Origin: Streptomyces sp. NBC_01142
Lineage (GTDB): Bacteria; Actinomycetota; Actinomycetes; Streptomycetales; Streptomycetaceae
Length of the DNA: 64,000 bases
Direction: 5' to 3'
NCBI RefSeq assembly: GCF_026341125.1
Contig: NZ_JAPEOR010000003.1
Location: 434,001-498,000 of the forward strand
Below the pieces are notes generated by a model that had not been told where the DNA came from, made no database searches, and saw only the letters and a program-made list of their open reading frames with translations. Position 1 is the first letter of the stretch, and each line of letters starts with the position of its first letter. Below are positions 1 to 8,607 of the stretch, in pieces. A program made the translations under genes and the position numbers.

Positions 1-1
1 G

Positions 2-1210
2 TTCCGCAACATGCGGTTGCAGGACGACGAGGGGGACTACTACGCCCTGGGTCTTGCCACGGATCAGGCGACGCTGTGGCAGGTCGAACGGGATCTGGCG
101 CTGTCCGCCCGACTGGTGTCCCAGTCGCCGATCGGACTGGGTGTGCTGGACACCGACCTTCGGTACGTCTCGGTCAACCCGGCCGAGGAGCGGATGAACG
201 GTGTACCTGCCGCCGAGCATGTGGGCCGACACGTCCATGAGGTGCTGCCGTTCCTGGACGAGTCCTTCGAAGCGACGATGCGCGAGGTACTGGCCTCTGG
301 CACCCCGGTCCTGGACCGGTACACCGTCGGCCGTACCCCGGCCGACCCGGACAACGAGCATGCCTGGTCGATCTCTTTCCACCGGCTCGAGGCGCCCGAC
401 GGGAAGGTGCTGGGTGTGGTGAGCTCCAGCGTGGACGTCACCGAGCGTCACCGTGCTGTCGAGGAACAACGCCGCACCGTTCTCACCCTCCAGCGCAGCC
501 TGCTACCCCACTCGCCACCGCAAAGGCCGGGGCTGGCCGTCGCCTCCCGGTACCAGCCGGCCCGGGCAGCCAGCGAGATCGGCGGCGACTGGTTCGACGT
601 CATTGCGCTCGGTGGCGACAAGACCGCCCTCGTCGTCGGAGACGTCATGGGCAGCGGCGTCAGCGCCGCCGCCACCATGGGCCAGCTCCGCACCGCCACC
701 CGCACACTGGCCGGTCTCGACCTCGACCCTGCCCAGGTCCTCCGGCAACTCGACCGCATCACCGAGGATCTGGAGCAGGACACCATCGCCACCTGCGTAT
801 ACGCGGTCTACGACCCGCACAGCGCGCAGTGCCGCATCTCCCTCGCAGGCCACCTGCCCCCTGCCCTCCTCCGCCTTGACGGAAGGCACGAACTGCTCGA
901 GCTGCCCACTGGAACACCACTGGGCGTCGGCAAGGGCGAGTTCCACACCACCACGCTCGCCCTGCACCCGTGCGACCAGCTTGTCATGTACACCGATGGG
1001 CTGGTCGAAAGGCGTGACCAGCCCATCGACGAATCCCTGGACACTCTGCTCGCCCTCCTGGACGACCCCCATCGTTCCCTGGACGAAACCAGCGAGCTGC
1101 TGTTGCACACCCTGCGCCACCCCGGCGACCACGACGACGTCGCACTGCTCATCGCGCAAGTCCTGCCTTTCCGGATCAGCCGCGACAGCACACAGCCGCC
1201 GGCGGCCTGA
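2..1210 (+). CDS. PAS-SpoIIE (PP2C-type) serine phosphatase, 5' truncated by window
   Basis: The frame is open to the left edge, so the true start lies outside the window. About 400 residues are visible. A PAS sensor domain (residues ~35-145, beginning SQSPIGLGVLDTDLRY) is followed by a SpoIIE/PP2C phosphatase domain (EIGGDWFDVIALGG, VVGDVMGSG, YTDGLVERR, DDVALLI) holding the usual metal-binding aspartates. Such proteins dephosphorylate anti-sigma-factor antagonists in actinomycete partner-switching networks; the PAS domain should sense a signal. No partner kinase or antagonist gene is in view. The family assignment is firm; substrate and signal are unknown. Confidence 0.9.
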   Translation, partial: FRNMRLQDDEGDYYALGLATDQATLWQVERDLALSARLVSQSPIGLGVLDTDLRYVSVNPAEERMNGVPAAEHVGRHVHEVLPFLDESFEATMREVLASGTPVLDRYTVGRTPADPDNEHAWSISFHRLEAPDGKVLGVVSSSVDVTERHRAVEEQRRTVLTLQRSLLPHSPPQRPGLAVASRYQPARAASEIGGDWFDVIALGGDKTALVVGDVMGSGVSAAATMGQLRTATRTLAGLDLDPAQVLRQLDRITEDLEQDTIATCVYAVYDPHSAQCRISLAGHLPPALLRLDGRHELLELPTGTPLGVGKGEFHTTTLALHPCDQLVMYTDGLVERRDQPIDESLDTLLALLDDPHRSLDETSELLLHTLRHPGDHDDVALLIAQVLPFRISRDSTQPPAA

Positions 1211-1543
1211 GAACCTCCGGCACCCGGATGCTGCCCACAACACTGCTCGGCTGATCTCGCCGAACACGGCACGCAATTGGCGTCCGCTTCCGGCTTCTCG
1301 CCGACGAGCCGACGTCCCTGTTGTCATCCTCCGTCAGTTGGTGGATGTAACACCCCCCGGGCGTACGTACTTTGGCACCCGCAGCGGGCAACATCCAGAG
1401 AGGGTGGGCGGGTGTACGGCTGACCACGTGCCACGGGCACCTGCGCCTGTTCCGCCACCGTCCGGACGGCCTTGCTGCGGCACCACGGGGCCAGTCACCG
1501 AAGTCGGCCCCAAAGGCAAACTGCCGAAGGAGAACGGAAAATC
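1211..1543. other. intergenic stretch without a gene
   Basis: About 330 bases between the phosphatase stop and the secreted protein start. I see no credible ORF. It ends in an AGGAG-like ribosome site (GAAGGAGAACGG) about 10 bases before the ATG at 1544, so it probably holds the promoter of the secreted protein gene. Confidence 0.5.
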
Positions 1544-2683
1544 ATGATCACCGAGCCGACCTCGCGCGGTCCCGGGCGCCGGGCGACGACCACACTCCTC
1601 GCGGTCGCCCTCACGTCGCTCGTCGGGGCAATGTCGCCGCTCACCGCGGGAACGGCCCACGCGGACACCTCGGCCACGGCAGGCCTGTCCCTCTCGCCGC
1701 GTTTGACGTCGGACACCGGCCTTGCACCCTCGCTGGATCTGGCGAAGGACTCGGCAGACTACGGAACCGAAATCGCCATCAACAAGACTCCGATGGCGAA
1801 CTGGAGCTTCGTGCCGAACGGCGACGGAAGTTTCCTGATCCGTAACGACAAGACGCAGAAGTGCATCGACTTCAACACCGACAACAACCACCTCGTCGAG
1901 CCTGTGTACTGCGACAGGAACAACAGCAAGCAGAACTGGTACCTCCAGCCGTCGAAGAAAGGTGGCGGCTACTACCTGATCCGGAACGTCAACAACGACA
2001 AGTGCATGGACGTCTTCGGGGGAAGCTCCAACGACGGCACCGTGGTGGGGCTCTACGGCTGCCACGGCGACAGCAATCAGGAGTGGATCATCGGACCGAC
2101 GCCCAGCCCGGGGTCCACGGGGCCCACTCTCGCGGACTTGGCCACCGCGTACGCCCTGAAGCAGTGCAGCAACAGCTCCAGCATCATCAAGTCGTGCGCT
2201 TACACGATCACAGGTGACAGCGTGGCATCCGTGGGGAACCTGAAGCGGGTCAGCGCCAACGTGTGGAACAAGACCACAGACCCGGCGGAACGGACCATCA
2301 CCTGGACGCAGACCACGTCCCAGACCAACACCGTGGGCGGCTCCATCACCGTCACCAGCGAGGTGGGGATCAACGTTGAGTTCGTCACCGCCAAGGTCAG
2401 TTCCGCGGTCAGCGCCCACTACGACCACTCCTGGACCCAGACCGACACAGTGAGCGACGCGAACAAGGTTTCGGTGAAGCCGCCCAACTACAGCTGGGCG
2501 ATGCGGGGCCAGCTGATGAAGACGGTGACGGGCAGGTGGACGTTCACCAACGATCTGGGTGGCACCTGGTCCGGCGACGGCACCGCCACCGTCCCGGCCG
2601 TGGACGGCACCGACAACCTCAGCAGCGACCTGGTGCTGTGCACGAGCGACAGCACCGATCAGGAGTGCGTGGACAACCGGTGA
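1544..2683 (+). CDS. secreted ricin B-type lectin with aerolysin-like C-terminal domain
   Basis: 379 residues from the ATG at 1544, chosen because GAAGGAGAACGG lies just upstream and a Sec signal peptide follows (basic RRATTTLLAVALTSLVGAM, then TAHADT, a likely AxA cleavage site). Residues ~70-180 form a ricin-type beta-trefoil with QxW-type repeats (QNWYLQP, QEWIIGP) and CIDF/CMDVFG motifs. The C-terminal ~200 residues are Ser/Thr-rich beta strands (TWTQTTSQTNTVGGSITVTSE... HYDHSWTQTDTVSDANKVSVKPP) with the look of the aerolysin/ETX-MTX2 pore-forming fold. It probably binds glycans and may insert in membranes. The lectin and signal calls are firm; the pore-former call is pattern-based. Confidence 0.75.
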   Translation: MITEPTSRGPGRRATTTLLAVALTSLVGAMSPLTAGTAHADTSATAGLSLSPRLTSDTGLAPSLDLAKDSADYGTEIAINKTPMANWSFVPNGDGSFLIRNDKTQKCIDFNTDNNHLVEPVYCDRNNSKQNWYLQPSKKGGGYYLIRNVNNDKCMDVFGGSSNDGTVVGLYGCHGDSNQEWIIGPTPSPGSTGPTLADLATAYALKQCSNSSSIIKSCAYTITGDSVASVGNLKRVSANVWNKTTDPAERTITWTQTTSQTNTVGGSITVTSEVGINVEFVTAKVSSAVSAHYDHSWTQTDTVSDANKVSVKPPNYSWAMRGQLMKTVTGRWTFTNDLGGTWSGDGTATVPAVDGTDNLSSDLVLCTSDSTDQECVDNR

Positions 2684-2730
2684 CCGGCGAGGAGCACTCC
2701 TCCTCATGACCTGACGCCTCGCCGTCAGAC

Positions 2731-2766
2731 TGTTCCCCGCCCCCGGCGAACGGGGCCGGGGGAACA
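2731..2766. terminator. bidirectional hairpin between convergent genes
   Basis: An inverted repeat with outer arms TGTTCCCC and GGGGGAACA and inner C-rich/G-rich pairing lies between the secreted lectin gene and the convergent LAL regulator gene. There is no T-tract, as is common in Streptomyces. It probably stops transcription from both sides. Confidence 0.6.
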
Positions 2767-2777
2767 TGTGTCCGGTC

Positions 2778-5624
2778 CTACGAGGAGGGCCGCTCCCTCT
2801 TCTGCCGGCGGGTCACCTCCGCGGCGAGTTCGACCCGCGAGGTCATCGCCAGCTTTCTGAGGATGCTGGACACATGGGTGCTGACGGTGCTTCGGGCGAT
2901 GGACATCCGAGCGGCGATCTCCGGATTGGAGCGCCCTTCGGCCACGTGCCCCGCAACCAGGCGTTCGGTGTGGGTGAGTGCGTCCCAGCCGTGGCGAACG
3001 CCGCTTCGTGTTCTGCGTGAACCGCTGCGTACGGCAACAGCTCGCAGACGGGACGTCGCCCGGGCTGCGTCCCACACCGCGCCCAGCTGCGTGAAGGTCT
3101 CCAACGCCTGATCGAGCAGGATGCGGGCCTCATCCGGTCGCCCTCTGCGGGCCAGCAGTTCCGCCGCATCGGTGCAGGCATGTGCCGCGTTGAGCGGCCG
3201 CGGCGCGTTGCGGTAGCAGCGGACCGATTCCATGAGCAGGTCGAGGTCCCCGGTCAGCAGCCCCTGACACCGGTAGGCGTCACCGAGGTGATAGAGCCCG
3301 CCGCTGTGATCGGCCCGCCGTTGGGCGGCGACGGCGTATCGCCGTGCGTTCGCCGTATCACCTCGAGCCATGGCCAGTCGGACCAGATCGGGCGTCAGGA
3401 AGCAGAGGATCAGTTGCCCCGGCAGGTGGCCGACGCCCTTGTCGAACGCCTCCGCAAGCCGGGCGTAGGCGCGCCCGGGATCGCCCTGAGCTTCGTCCAG
3501 AAGGGCGCCTGCGCACAACGGCAGGTACTCGTAGAAAGAGGCGACCGTTCCGTTGTCCACCGCCGGCACCGAGGCGGTCAGGAGTGCTTCGGCAACGGGC
3601 TGCCGGCCTCTGCGCACAGCGATGACCGCCGCCACCGCCCGCAACGCCCGGCTCATCGCCACCTGGTCGCCGCAGTCGAGACCCGCCTCGATCTCCGCCA
3701 GCGCATCGTCCCAGCGGCCCGCGTGGAACGCGAGGAGCGCGCACGACAGGTGGTACCAGGGCAGGAACACCCCTCCGGTGCGCTCCGCCGGCGTCCGTAC
3801 GGCTGCGAGGGTTCGCCGGGCGTCGGGACTCATGTCGAGATCGGCGTAGCAGTTGACCAGGGCGAGTTGCAGCCCCATCCACTGGGCCGGGTGCATCGTG
3901 TCCGGTGCCAGACGGGACGCCTGCCGCGCCAGTTCGACTGCTTCGGCGTCAGGCATTTCCAGGAAGCGCTTGGCTGCCAGCACATGCAGGACGCTGGCAA
4001 GGGCGGAACCGTCACCGGCCTCGTCGGCGGCGCGCCGGGCACGCGAGGCGACCGCACCGGCTTCGGACAGCTTCCCCAGCGCGAACAGGCATACCGCACT
4101 GAACGCCCGGAGCCGGACCGCCTCGATCGGTGGCACCCCCGGGGTCGCGCAACCGGCTCGTACCTCGCTCAGCGCCAGGTCGGGCCGACCGCGAGCGAAC
4201 GCGGCCTGAATGATGATCCAGCGCAACAGGCATCCCGACCCGGGGTCACGGGTCCTTGCCAGCGCACGACGGGCACTCTCCTCCGCCTCGGCCAGGAGGC
4301 CGGAGGAGAGCTGCGCCATGGCGTGATTCAGGCGGAGATGCCCGTACCGGGCATCGGTGGGATCGGCGAGTTCCAGCGCCGTCGTGAGCAGCCGCAGAGC
4401 CATGGCCGGCGCCCGCGTCGTGAGCCGTGCCGCGGATCCCTCCAGCCAGGTGATCAGGAAGTCCCCGGCCGGCGCCCCGCAGAGCAGGTGCTCGGCCACG
4501 CGTTCAGGTGCTGCCCCGGCGCCCGAGAGGGCCTGCGCCGCCTTCAAGTGCAGCATGGCCCGGACCGACATCGGCACAGCGTCGTACAGGGCGTCCCGGA
4601 TGAGGTCGTGACGGAAGCGCAGATGCTCGCCGGTGTCCCGCAGAATGCCGGAAGCCCGGGCTTCCTCCACGGTGGCCAGCAGATCATGTACGGGCATGTC
4701 CAGGACCGCCGCGAGATCGGCGGTGGTGCAGCTTGCTCCCAGCACGGAGGCGACGCGCAGCACTTGCAGCACGCGGTCGTGCAGATACCGAAGCCGGTGC
4801 GTCATCAACGTGATCAGCGGCGGCAGCGGGCAGCCGACGCTGACTTCCGCGATCCCCTCAGAGGTCTCGATGGCTTCCTCGCGCACCAGGGCGGCGACCA
4901 ACTCCGTGATGTACAACGGGTTACCCGCGGCACTCTGGGCCATGTGCCGCAACCGCGGGCCCGCCTCCCGGCCGCACAGGTCCGCCAGCAGGACCGACAC
5001 AGCCGGTGTATCGAGTGGTGCCAGTTCCAGCAGGGCGCGACAGCCCGCAATCGGACTCCGGGAGAGCCGGTCGACTTCCCCGGCCCCGGGCACGGGCCGG
5101 TAGGCACCGACGACCAGGAGGGGCAGTTGGTGCACCGAACGCACCAGCTTGCGCAGCACTGTCAGACTTGCCGAGTCGGCCCACTGGAGGTCATCGAGGA
5201 ACAGTGCCAGCGGCCCGTGTGCGCACAAGTCGTCGACCAGCCCGAGCATCGCCTCGACGGTAGCGACGTCCACGCCCGCCACCTCGCTCTTCGCGCCCGG
5301 CAGACCGTACCGGGCGTCGCCACGCAGGACCTCGGCAGCCCGAACTCGCGGGGCATCGGAGGATGCCTCATCCAGCCTCAGGCAGCTTGAGATGAAGGCG
5401 AACGGGCATTGCTGCTCCAGCTCCCGCGCGGTCCCGTACAGCACCCGTATCCCCAGGCGCTCCGCGGCCGTCGCGGCCTGCTCCAGTACCGCGGTCTTGC
5501 CCAGACCGGCCTCACCCACGACGAACGCCGCCTGCCCCTGACCTGCACGTGTGGACTCCGCCAAGCCGGACAGTTCCGCTACTTCATTAACACGGCCTAC
5601 AAGATGACCTTGGAAAGATGCCAT
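2778..5624 (-). CDS. LAL-family (large ATP-binding LuxR-type) transcriptional regulator
   Basis: 948 residues, typical of LAL regulators. The N-terminal AAA-type ATPase has Walker A GEAGLGKT (residues 37-44) and a Walker B-like LALFLDDLQWADS. A long helical TPR-like middle follows, then a C-terminal LuxR/GerE helix-turn-helix (LTHTERLVAGHVAEGRSNPEIAARM... VSTHVSSILRKL). Members are usually pathway-specific activators of secondary-metabolite clusters in actinomycetes. It sits just outside the leftward operon at 5.9-11.7 kb and may control it, but that link is inferred from position only. Confidence 0.9.
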   Translation of the reverse strand: MASFQGHLVGRVNEVAELSGLAESTRAGQGQAAFVVGEAGLGKTAVLEQAATAAERLGIRVLYGTARELEQQCPFAFISSCLRLDEASSDAPRVRAAEVLRGDARYGLPGAKSEVAGVDVATVEAMLGLVDDLCAHGPLALFLDDLQWADSASLTVLRKLVRSVHQLPLLVVGAYRPVPGAGEVDRLSRSPIAGCRALLELAPLDTPAVSVLLADLCGREAGPRLRHMAQSAAGNPLYITELVAALVREEAIETSEGIAEVSVGCPLPPLITLMTHRLRYLHDRVLQVLRVASVLGASCTTADLAAVLDMPVHDLLATVEEARASGILRDTGEHLRFRHDLIRDALYDAVPMSVRAMLHLKAAQALSGAGAAPERVAEHLLCGAPAGDFLITWLEGSAARLTTRAPAMALRLLTTALELADPTDARYGHLRLNHAMAQLSSGLLAEAEESARRALARTRDPGSGCLLRWIIIQAAFARGRPDLALSEVRAGCATPGVPPIEAVRLRAFSAVCLFALGKLSEAGAVASRARRAADEAGDGSALASVLHVLAAKRFLEMPDAEAVELARQASRLAPDTMHPAQWMGLQLALVNCYADLDMSPDARRTLAAVRTPAERTGGVFLPWYHLSCALLAFHAGRWDDALAEIEAGLDCGDQVAMSRALRAVAAVIAVRRGRQPVAEALLTASVPAVDNGTVASFYEYLPLCAGALLDEAQGDPGRAYARLAEAFDKGVGHLPGQLILCFLTPDLVRLAMARGDTANARRYAVAAQRRADHSGGLYHLGDAYRCQGLLTGDLDLLMESVRCYRNAPRPLNAAHACTDAAELLARRGRPDEARILLDQALETFTQLGAVWDAARATSRLRAVAVRSGSRRTRSGVRHGWDALTHTERLVAGHVAEGRSNPEIAARMSIARSTVSTHVSSILRKLAMTSRVELAAEVTRRQKRERPSS

Positions 5625-5935
5625 GTCCCCATCCCCGCACCGAGCAATCCCAGGGAATCGTCATATCACGCAGGGGGAATGGGGTGTCATGGCAGACCAT
5701 TCCTCGGACTCCGGCAAAGGCGCGCAGGAACGACCACCTGCTTCCCGGACCAAGCGCCTCAGCAGACCGTTGAGTTGGTCGAAGACACCGTCGTTCTGTC
5801 AGGGCGGCGAAGCCCGTGGACGGTTGCCCATGAGGCGAAGTCGTGCGATCAGGAGCGTATCGGTCAACCCGTGGGCGTCACACATGCACCGGACGCTTCC
5901 CGGAGGCATGCCGACGTCACCCGCGGCGGCGCGCC
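5625..5935. other. intergenic stretch without a convincing gene
   Basis: About 310 bases between the start of the LAL regulator gene and the stop of the MOSC gene, both leftward. The ORFs here have no recognisable motifs and look like chance reading frames in GC-rich DNA. It must hold the LAL gene promoter; I could not define boxes. Confidence 0.4.
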
Positions 5936-6457
5936 TCAGCGTGGGGCGGCCGTTCCATCTGTGTTGGGCAGTGGTGCCGTCCGCCCCACCGGGTCCCCGA
6001 CGCAGATCCGGCCGCCCTGGACGATTTCGGCGCGCAGGCCGCCCCGGTGGAGAAGACCGCGCACCAGGCCGGGACGGGTCAGCTGTTCGAGACGGACACA
6101 GGGTTCACTCAGCCGCAGCCCGCGCAGTGTCACCCCGCCCACGTGAAAGTCGGTTCCCACCAGCGGATTGAGGCGGATGTCCCGGCACACGACGTTGCGC
6201 CTGCACTGTGCGGGCGACAGCTCGATGCCGGTGTCCTGGGCGAGAGCCTCCAGAGATTCGAGTTCGATCAGGGTGATGTCGCAGACCCCGGAGGCACGGC
6301 CGGTACCCCGCTGCCGGGGACGCGGCCCCGGCTCTGCCCAGTAGTTACGGTCGCCCTCCAGGCCACGTCCCGTGACGGCGCGGGCCTGCTCGACAAGGAA
6401 CGTGGGGGCCCCGGCGGCAGGGGCCAGATGAAGAGAGACGACCCGTCCGTGCTCCAC
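5936..6457 (-). CDS. MOSC-domain protein
   Basis: 173 residues from the GTG at 6457, chosen because GAGGAGG lies 7 bases upstream; longer ATG frames run into the carrier-protein gene. It is a single MOSC domain (VVSLHLAP..., GLEGDRNYW, RRNVVCRDIRLNPLVG, LRLSEPCVRL) with the conserved Cys in SEPC. MOSC proteins transfer sulfur or bind molybdenum cofactor; in mARC and YiiM-type proteins they reduce N-hydroxylated compounds. As the last gene of an operon with an N-oxygenase and a nitronate-oxidase homologue, a role in N-oxide handling is attractive but inferred. Confidence 0.8.
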   Translation of the reverse strand: MEHGRVVSLHLAPAAGAPTFLVEQARAVTGRGLEGDRNYWAEPGPRPRQRGTGRASGVCDITLIELESLEALAQDTGIELSPAQCRRNVVCRDIRLNPLVGTDFHVGGVTLRGLRLSEPCVRLEQLTRPGLVRGLLHRGGLRAEIVQGGRICVGDPVGRTAPLPNTDGTAAPR

Positions 6458-6488
6458 GGTGTGACCTCCTCGAGAAATCCCTGACGGA

Positions 6489-6752
6489 CTACGGGGTGTG
6501 CTGCGGCACGCTCGGAGCCGTGGCGGACAGGAAGTTGTCGTGGACCGCCCGAAGCGTGCGGAAACAGTCCACGTCCAGTTCCGCCACGGGGAATTCACGG
6601 CCGGCAAGGTCTTCCAGCAGCAGGATGAACTCCATGAAACCGAGGGAGTCGATGAGCCGGTTCTCGATCAGGTCGAGATCGGCCGGGATGGCCCCGGCTT
6701 CCGGGTTCCTGCTCCGCAGCCAGTCGGTCACCGGTTTGAGCGCGTCTTCCAT
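6489..6752 (-). CDS. free-standing acyl/aminoacyl carrier protein
   Basis: 87 residues with the carrier-protein motif IDSLGFMEF; Ser36 is the expected phosphopantetheine attachment site. It overlaps the end of the nitronate-monooxygenase-like gene by 25 bases and precedes the MOSC gene by about 30 bases, so it is co-transcribed. The operon contains an amino acid:carrier-protein ligase, so this is probably the carrier charged with an amino acid. The phosphopantetheinyl transferase at 12.6 kb could activate it. The nature of the aminoacyl group cannot be read from sequence. Confidence 0.85.
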   Translation of the reverse strand: MEDALKPVTDWLRSRNPEAGAIPADLDLIENRLIDSLGFMEFILLLEDLAGREFPVAELDVDCFRTLRAVHDNFLSATAPSVPQHTP

Positions 6753-7747
6753 GGCTCACCTTCCGTGGATCTGTCGTGGGATTGGCCGGCTGCCTCGTAC
6801 GTGCGGCGGATTTCTTCGACGACGACGGTGGCCGGATGCTGCCCGGCCACCCGGGAACAGGACTGGCCGCAGTACATGGCCATCTGCTCAATACGGCCCA
6901 CCGTTTCGACAACCGGGACGGCCGCGCTGTAGCGGGGGACGGGCAGTCGGCGGTCCCCCGCTCTGGTGGTGGCGATGAAGGTGGCGGGGTGGCGGGGTGC
7001 GTTCTGTGTCAGGGCGTTGTGCAGCACGCGGTGCGGCCGGGCGGGCCAGCCTATGGCGAACCGGGTGGTGACGACGGTGTCGTCCGCCGAGGCGTCGACC
7101 ACGCGTTGTTTGTAGTACGGATGGGCGGCGGACTCCACCGTGGGGATGAACAGGGTGCCGGCCATGGCGCCGTCCGCGCCCTGCCCCTGGACCTGTGCCA
7201 GGTCAGTGCCGGTGGCGACGCCGCCCGCCACGGCCAGCACGGCGTCGGGGTGCCGGGCGCGGGTCTCTCGCAGCAAGCGCGCCGTGGGCAGTTCACCGAG
7301 CAGGTGCCCGCCTGCTTCTGTCCCCTGGAGGACGAGGACGCCCGCCCCCAGCCGGAGAGCCACGTCCGCGTCGTGGGGCGTGCCGACCTGGATCACCAGG
7401 ACGTGGCCCGACCGTACGATGTCGAGTGCCGTGCCGGCATCGGGCAGTCCGAAGCTGGTGACGAAGCCATGCCCGGGCAATTGGTCAAGGGCGGCCCGGA
7501 GTTGGGCGCGACAGGCGGCCGGGCCGGTCACCTCGGGGATGACGTTCACTCCGAAGGGACGGGAGGTCGAGGCGGCGACGGAGCGGACCAGTTCCCGTAC
7601 CCGTTCCGGCGGCTCCTTGTAGAGCGCCAGGGTGCCGCCGGCTCCGGCCCGGGAAACCGCGGCGCACAGTTCGGGTCCGGCGATGCCGCCCATTCCCGCT
7701 TGAAGCAGCGGGAGATCGAGGCCGAGGACCGACTCCAGCCGGTTCAC
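6728..7747 (-). CDS. nitronate monooxygenase (2-nitropropane dioxygenase)-like flavoenzyme
   Basis: 339 residues. An FMN-binding TIM barrel of the NPD family is visible: LPLLQAGMGGIAGPELCAAVSRAGAGGTLAL at the N-terminus, GVNVIPE, LVLQGTEAGGH, VLAVAGGVATGTDLAQVQGQGADGAMAGTLF, and a C-terminal QMAMYCGQS segment. Family members oxidise alkyl nitronates to carbonyl compound plus nitrite; others act as enoyl reductases. The GTG start overlaps the ligase stop (GTGA), so translation is coupled. Next to an AurF-like N-oxygenase it could oxidise a nitro or nitronate intermediate, releasing nitrite, but this is inference. Confidence 0.85.
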   Translation of the reverse strand: MNRLESVLGLDLPLLQAGMGGIAGPELCAAVSRAGAGGTLALYKEPPERVRELVRSVAASTSRPFGVNVIPEVTGPAACRAQLRAALDQLPGHGFVTSFGLPDAGTALDIVRSGHVLVIQVGTPHDADVALRLGAGVLVLQGTEAGGHLLGELPTARLLRETRARHPDAVLAVAGGVATGTDLAQVQGQGADGAMAGTLFIPTVESAAHPYYKQRVVDASADDTVVTTRFAIGWPARPHRVLHNALTQNAPRHPATFIATTRAGDRRLPVPRYSAAVPVVETVGRIEQMAMYCGQSCSRVAGQHPATVVVEEIRRTYEAAGQSHDRSTEGEPWKTRSNR

Positions 7748-8607
7748 TCGCCCTCTCCGGCCTTCCGTACCGCTGTGGCCGCTGTGCGCAGGTCACCCTC
7801 GAAACGCTCGTTCAGTACGTGCATCCAGCGTTCCAGCCCGAAGGCGACGCAGCCGGTGAAGGCGGGCTTCCCCGCGTACGTGAGGGAGCGGCGTTCCCCG
7901 AAGAAGTTCCGGTGGTTGTTCATCGAGGCGACGGCGGTGCCGTCGGTGTGCACGTATTCGTCCTTGACCGGCGCGAGCAGTTGCATGACGGCACGTGCGC
8001 CGTCCTTCTGGAAGAAGGGGTCGGTCGCCGGCTGCCGGGAGAGGGGCAGGCCGAGATCGACGGCGAAGGCGGCGAGCCGCCCGTGGAAGTGCTCGAGGTG
8101 GTCACGGACGTGCTCGGCGGACCCGATGCAGATGACCTCCCGCATGGTGAAGCCCCACAGCCTGCGCAGTCCGTCGTAACGGTCTTCTCGCCGGAAGCAC
8201 TGGGCGGCCGTACTCACCCGCAAGGGAGTCTCCGTCCTGGTCCCGGAGAAGTGCAGGAAGCAGCCGTAGCAGGCGGCGGACGGCAGCAGGTGGCCGGCGT
8301 CCGCCAGGTCCCGCGCGGGCACGGGGCCGACGGTGGTCCGGGAGCTGTGGGCTTCGAGCCGGTCGGGCCGGATGCGGGAGACGGGGCTGCCCAGGTGCGG
8401 GAAGTTCCGGAAGTAGTCGAGCGTACGAAGGTCGTCGGCGCTGAGCAGCGGCGGAAACGTCATCTGCTCGGCTCCCGACCGGGTGCCCCAGTCGGTGAAC
8501 ACGTCGTCCAGGGCACGCAGCAGTACCGTCGCGGGCTCCCCGAACGAGGCCAGTCCGTCGCGCACGGCCCAAGGGCCGGTGCGGACCGCGGAGTCACCAG
8601 CCGGCAT
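7744..8607 (-). CDS. seryl-tRNA-synthetase-like amino acid:[carrier protein] ligase
   Basis: 287 residues, too short for a tRNA synthetase: only a class II catalytic core is present and there is no N-terminal tRNA-binding arm. Class II motif 2 (CFRREDRYDGLRRLWGFTMREV, residues ~137-158) and motif 3 (AFGLERW, ~255-261) are clear. Cys113 or Cys116, Glu157 and Cys253 match the Cys/Glu/Cys zinc site of the atypical SerRS homologues shown to load amino acids on carrier proteins. A carrier gene lies two genes downstream. Product inferred: aminoacyl-S-carrier protein; known relatives prefer small amino acids such as glycine or alanine. Confidence 0.85.
   Translation of the reverse strand: MPAGDSAVRTGPWAVRDGLASFGEPATVLLRALDDVFTDWGTRSGAEQMTFPPLLSADDLRTLDYFRNFPHLGSPVSRIRPDRLEAHSSRTTVGPVPARDLADAGHLLPSAACYGCFLHFSGTRTETPLRVSTAAQCFRREDRYDGLRRLWGFTMREVICIGSAEHVRDHLEHFHGRLAAFAVDLGLPLSRQPATDPFFQKDGARAVMQLLAPVKDEYVHTDGTAVASMNNHRNFFGERRSLTYAGKPAFTGCVAFGLERWMHVLNERFEGDLRTAATAVRKAGEGE

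Noticed and set aside
5623..6171. Rightward ORF of 182 codons beside the MOSC gene
   Set aside because: Arg/Pro-rich with no motif; it overlaps the well-supported MOSC frame, so I treat it as a chance frame.
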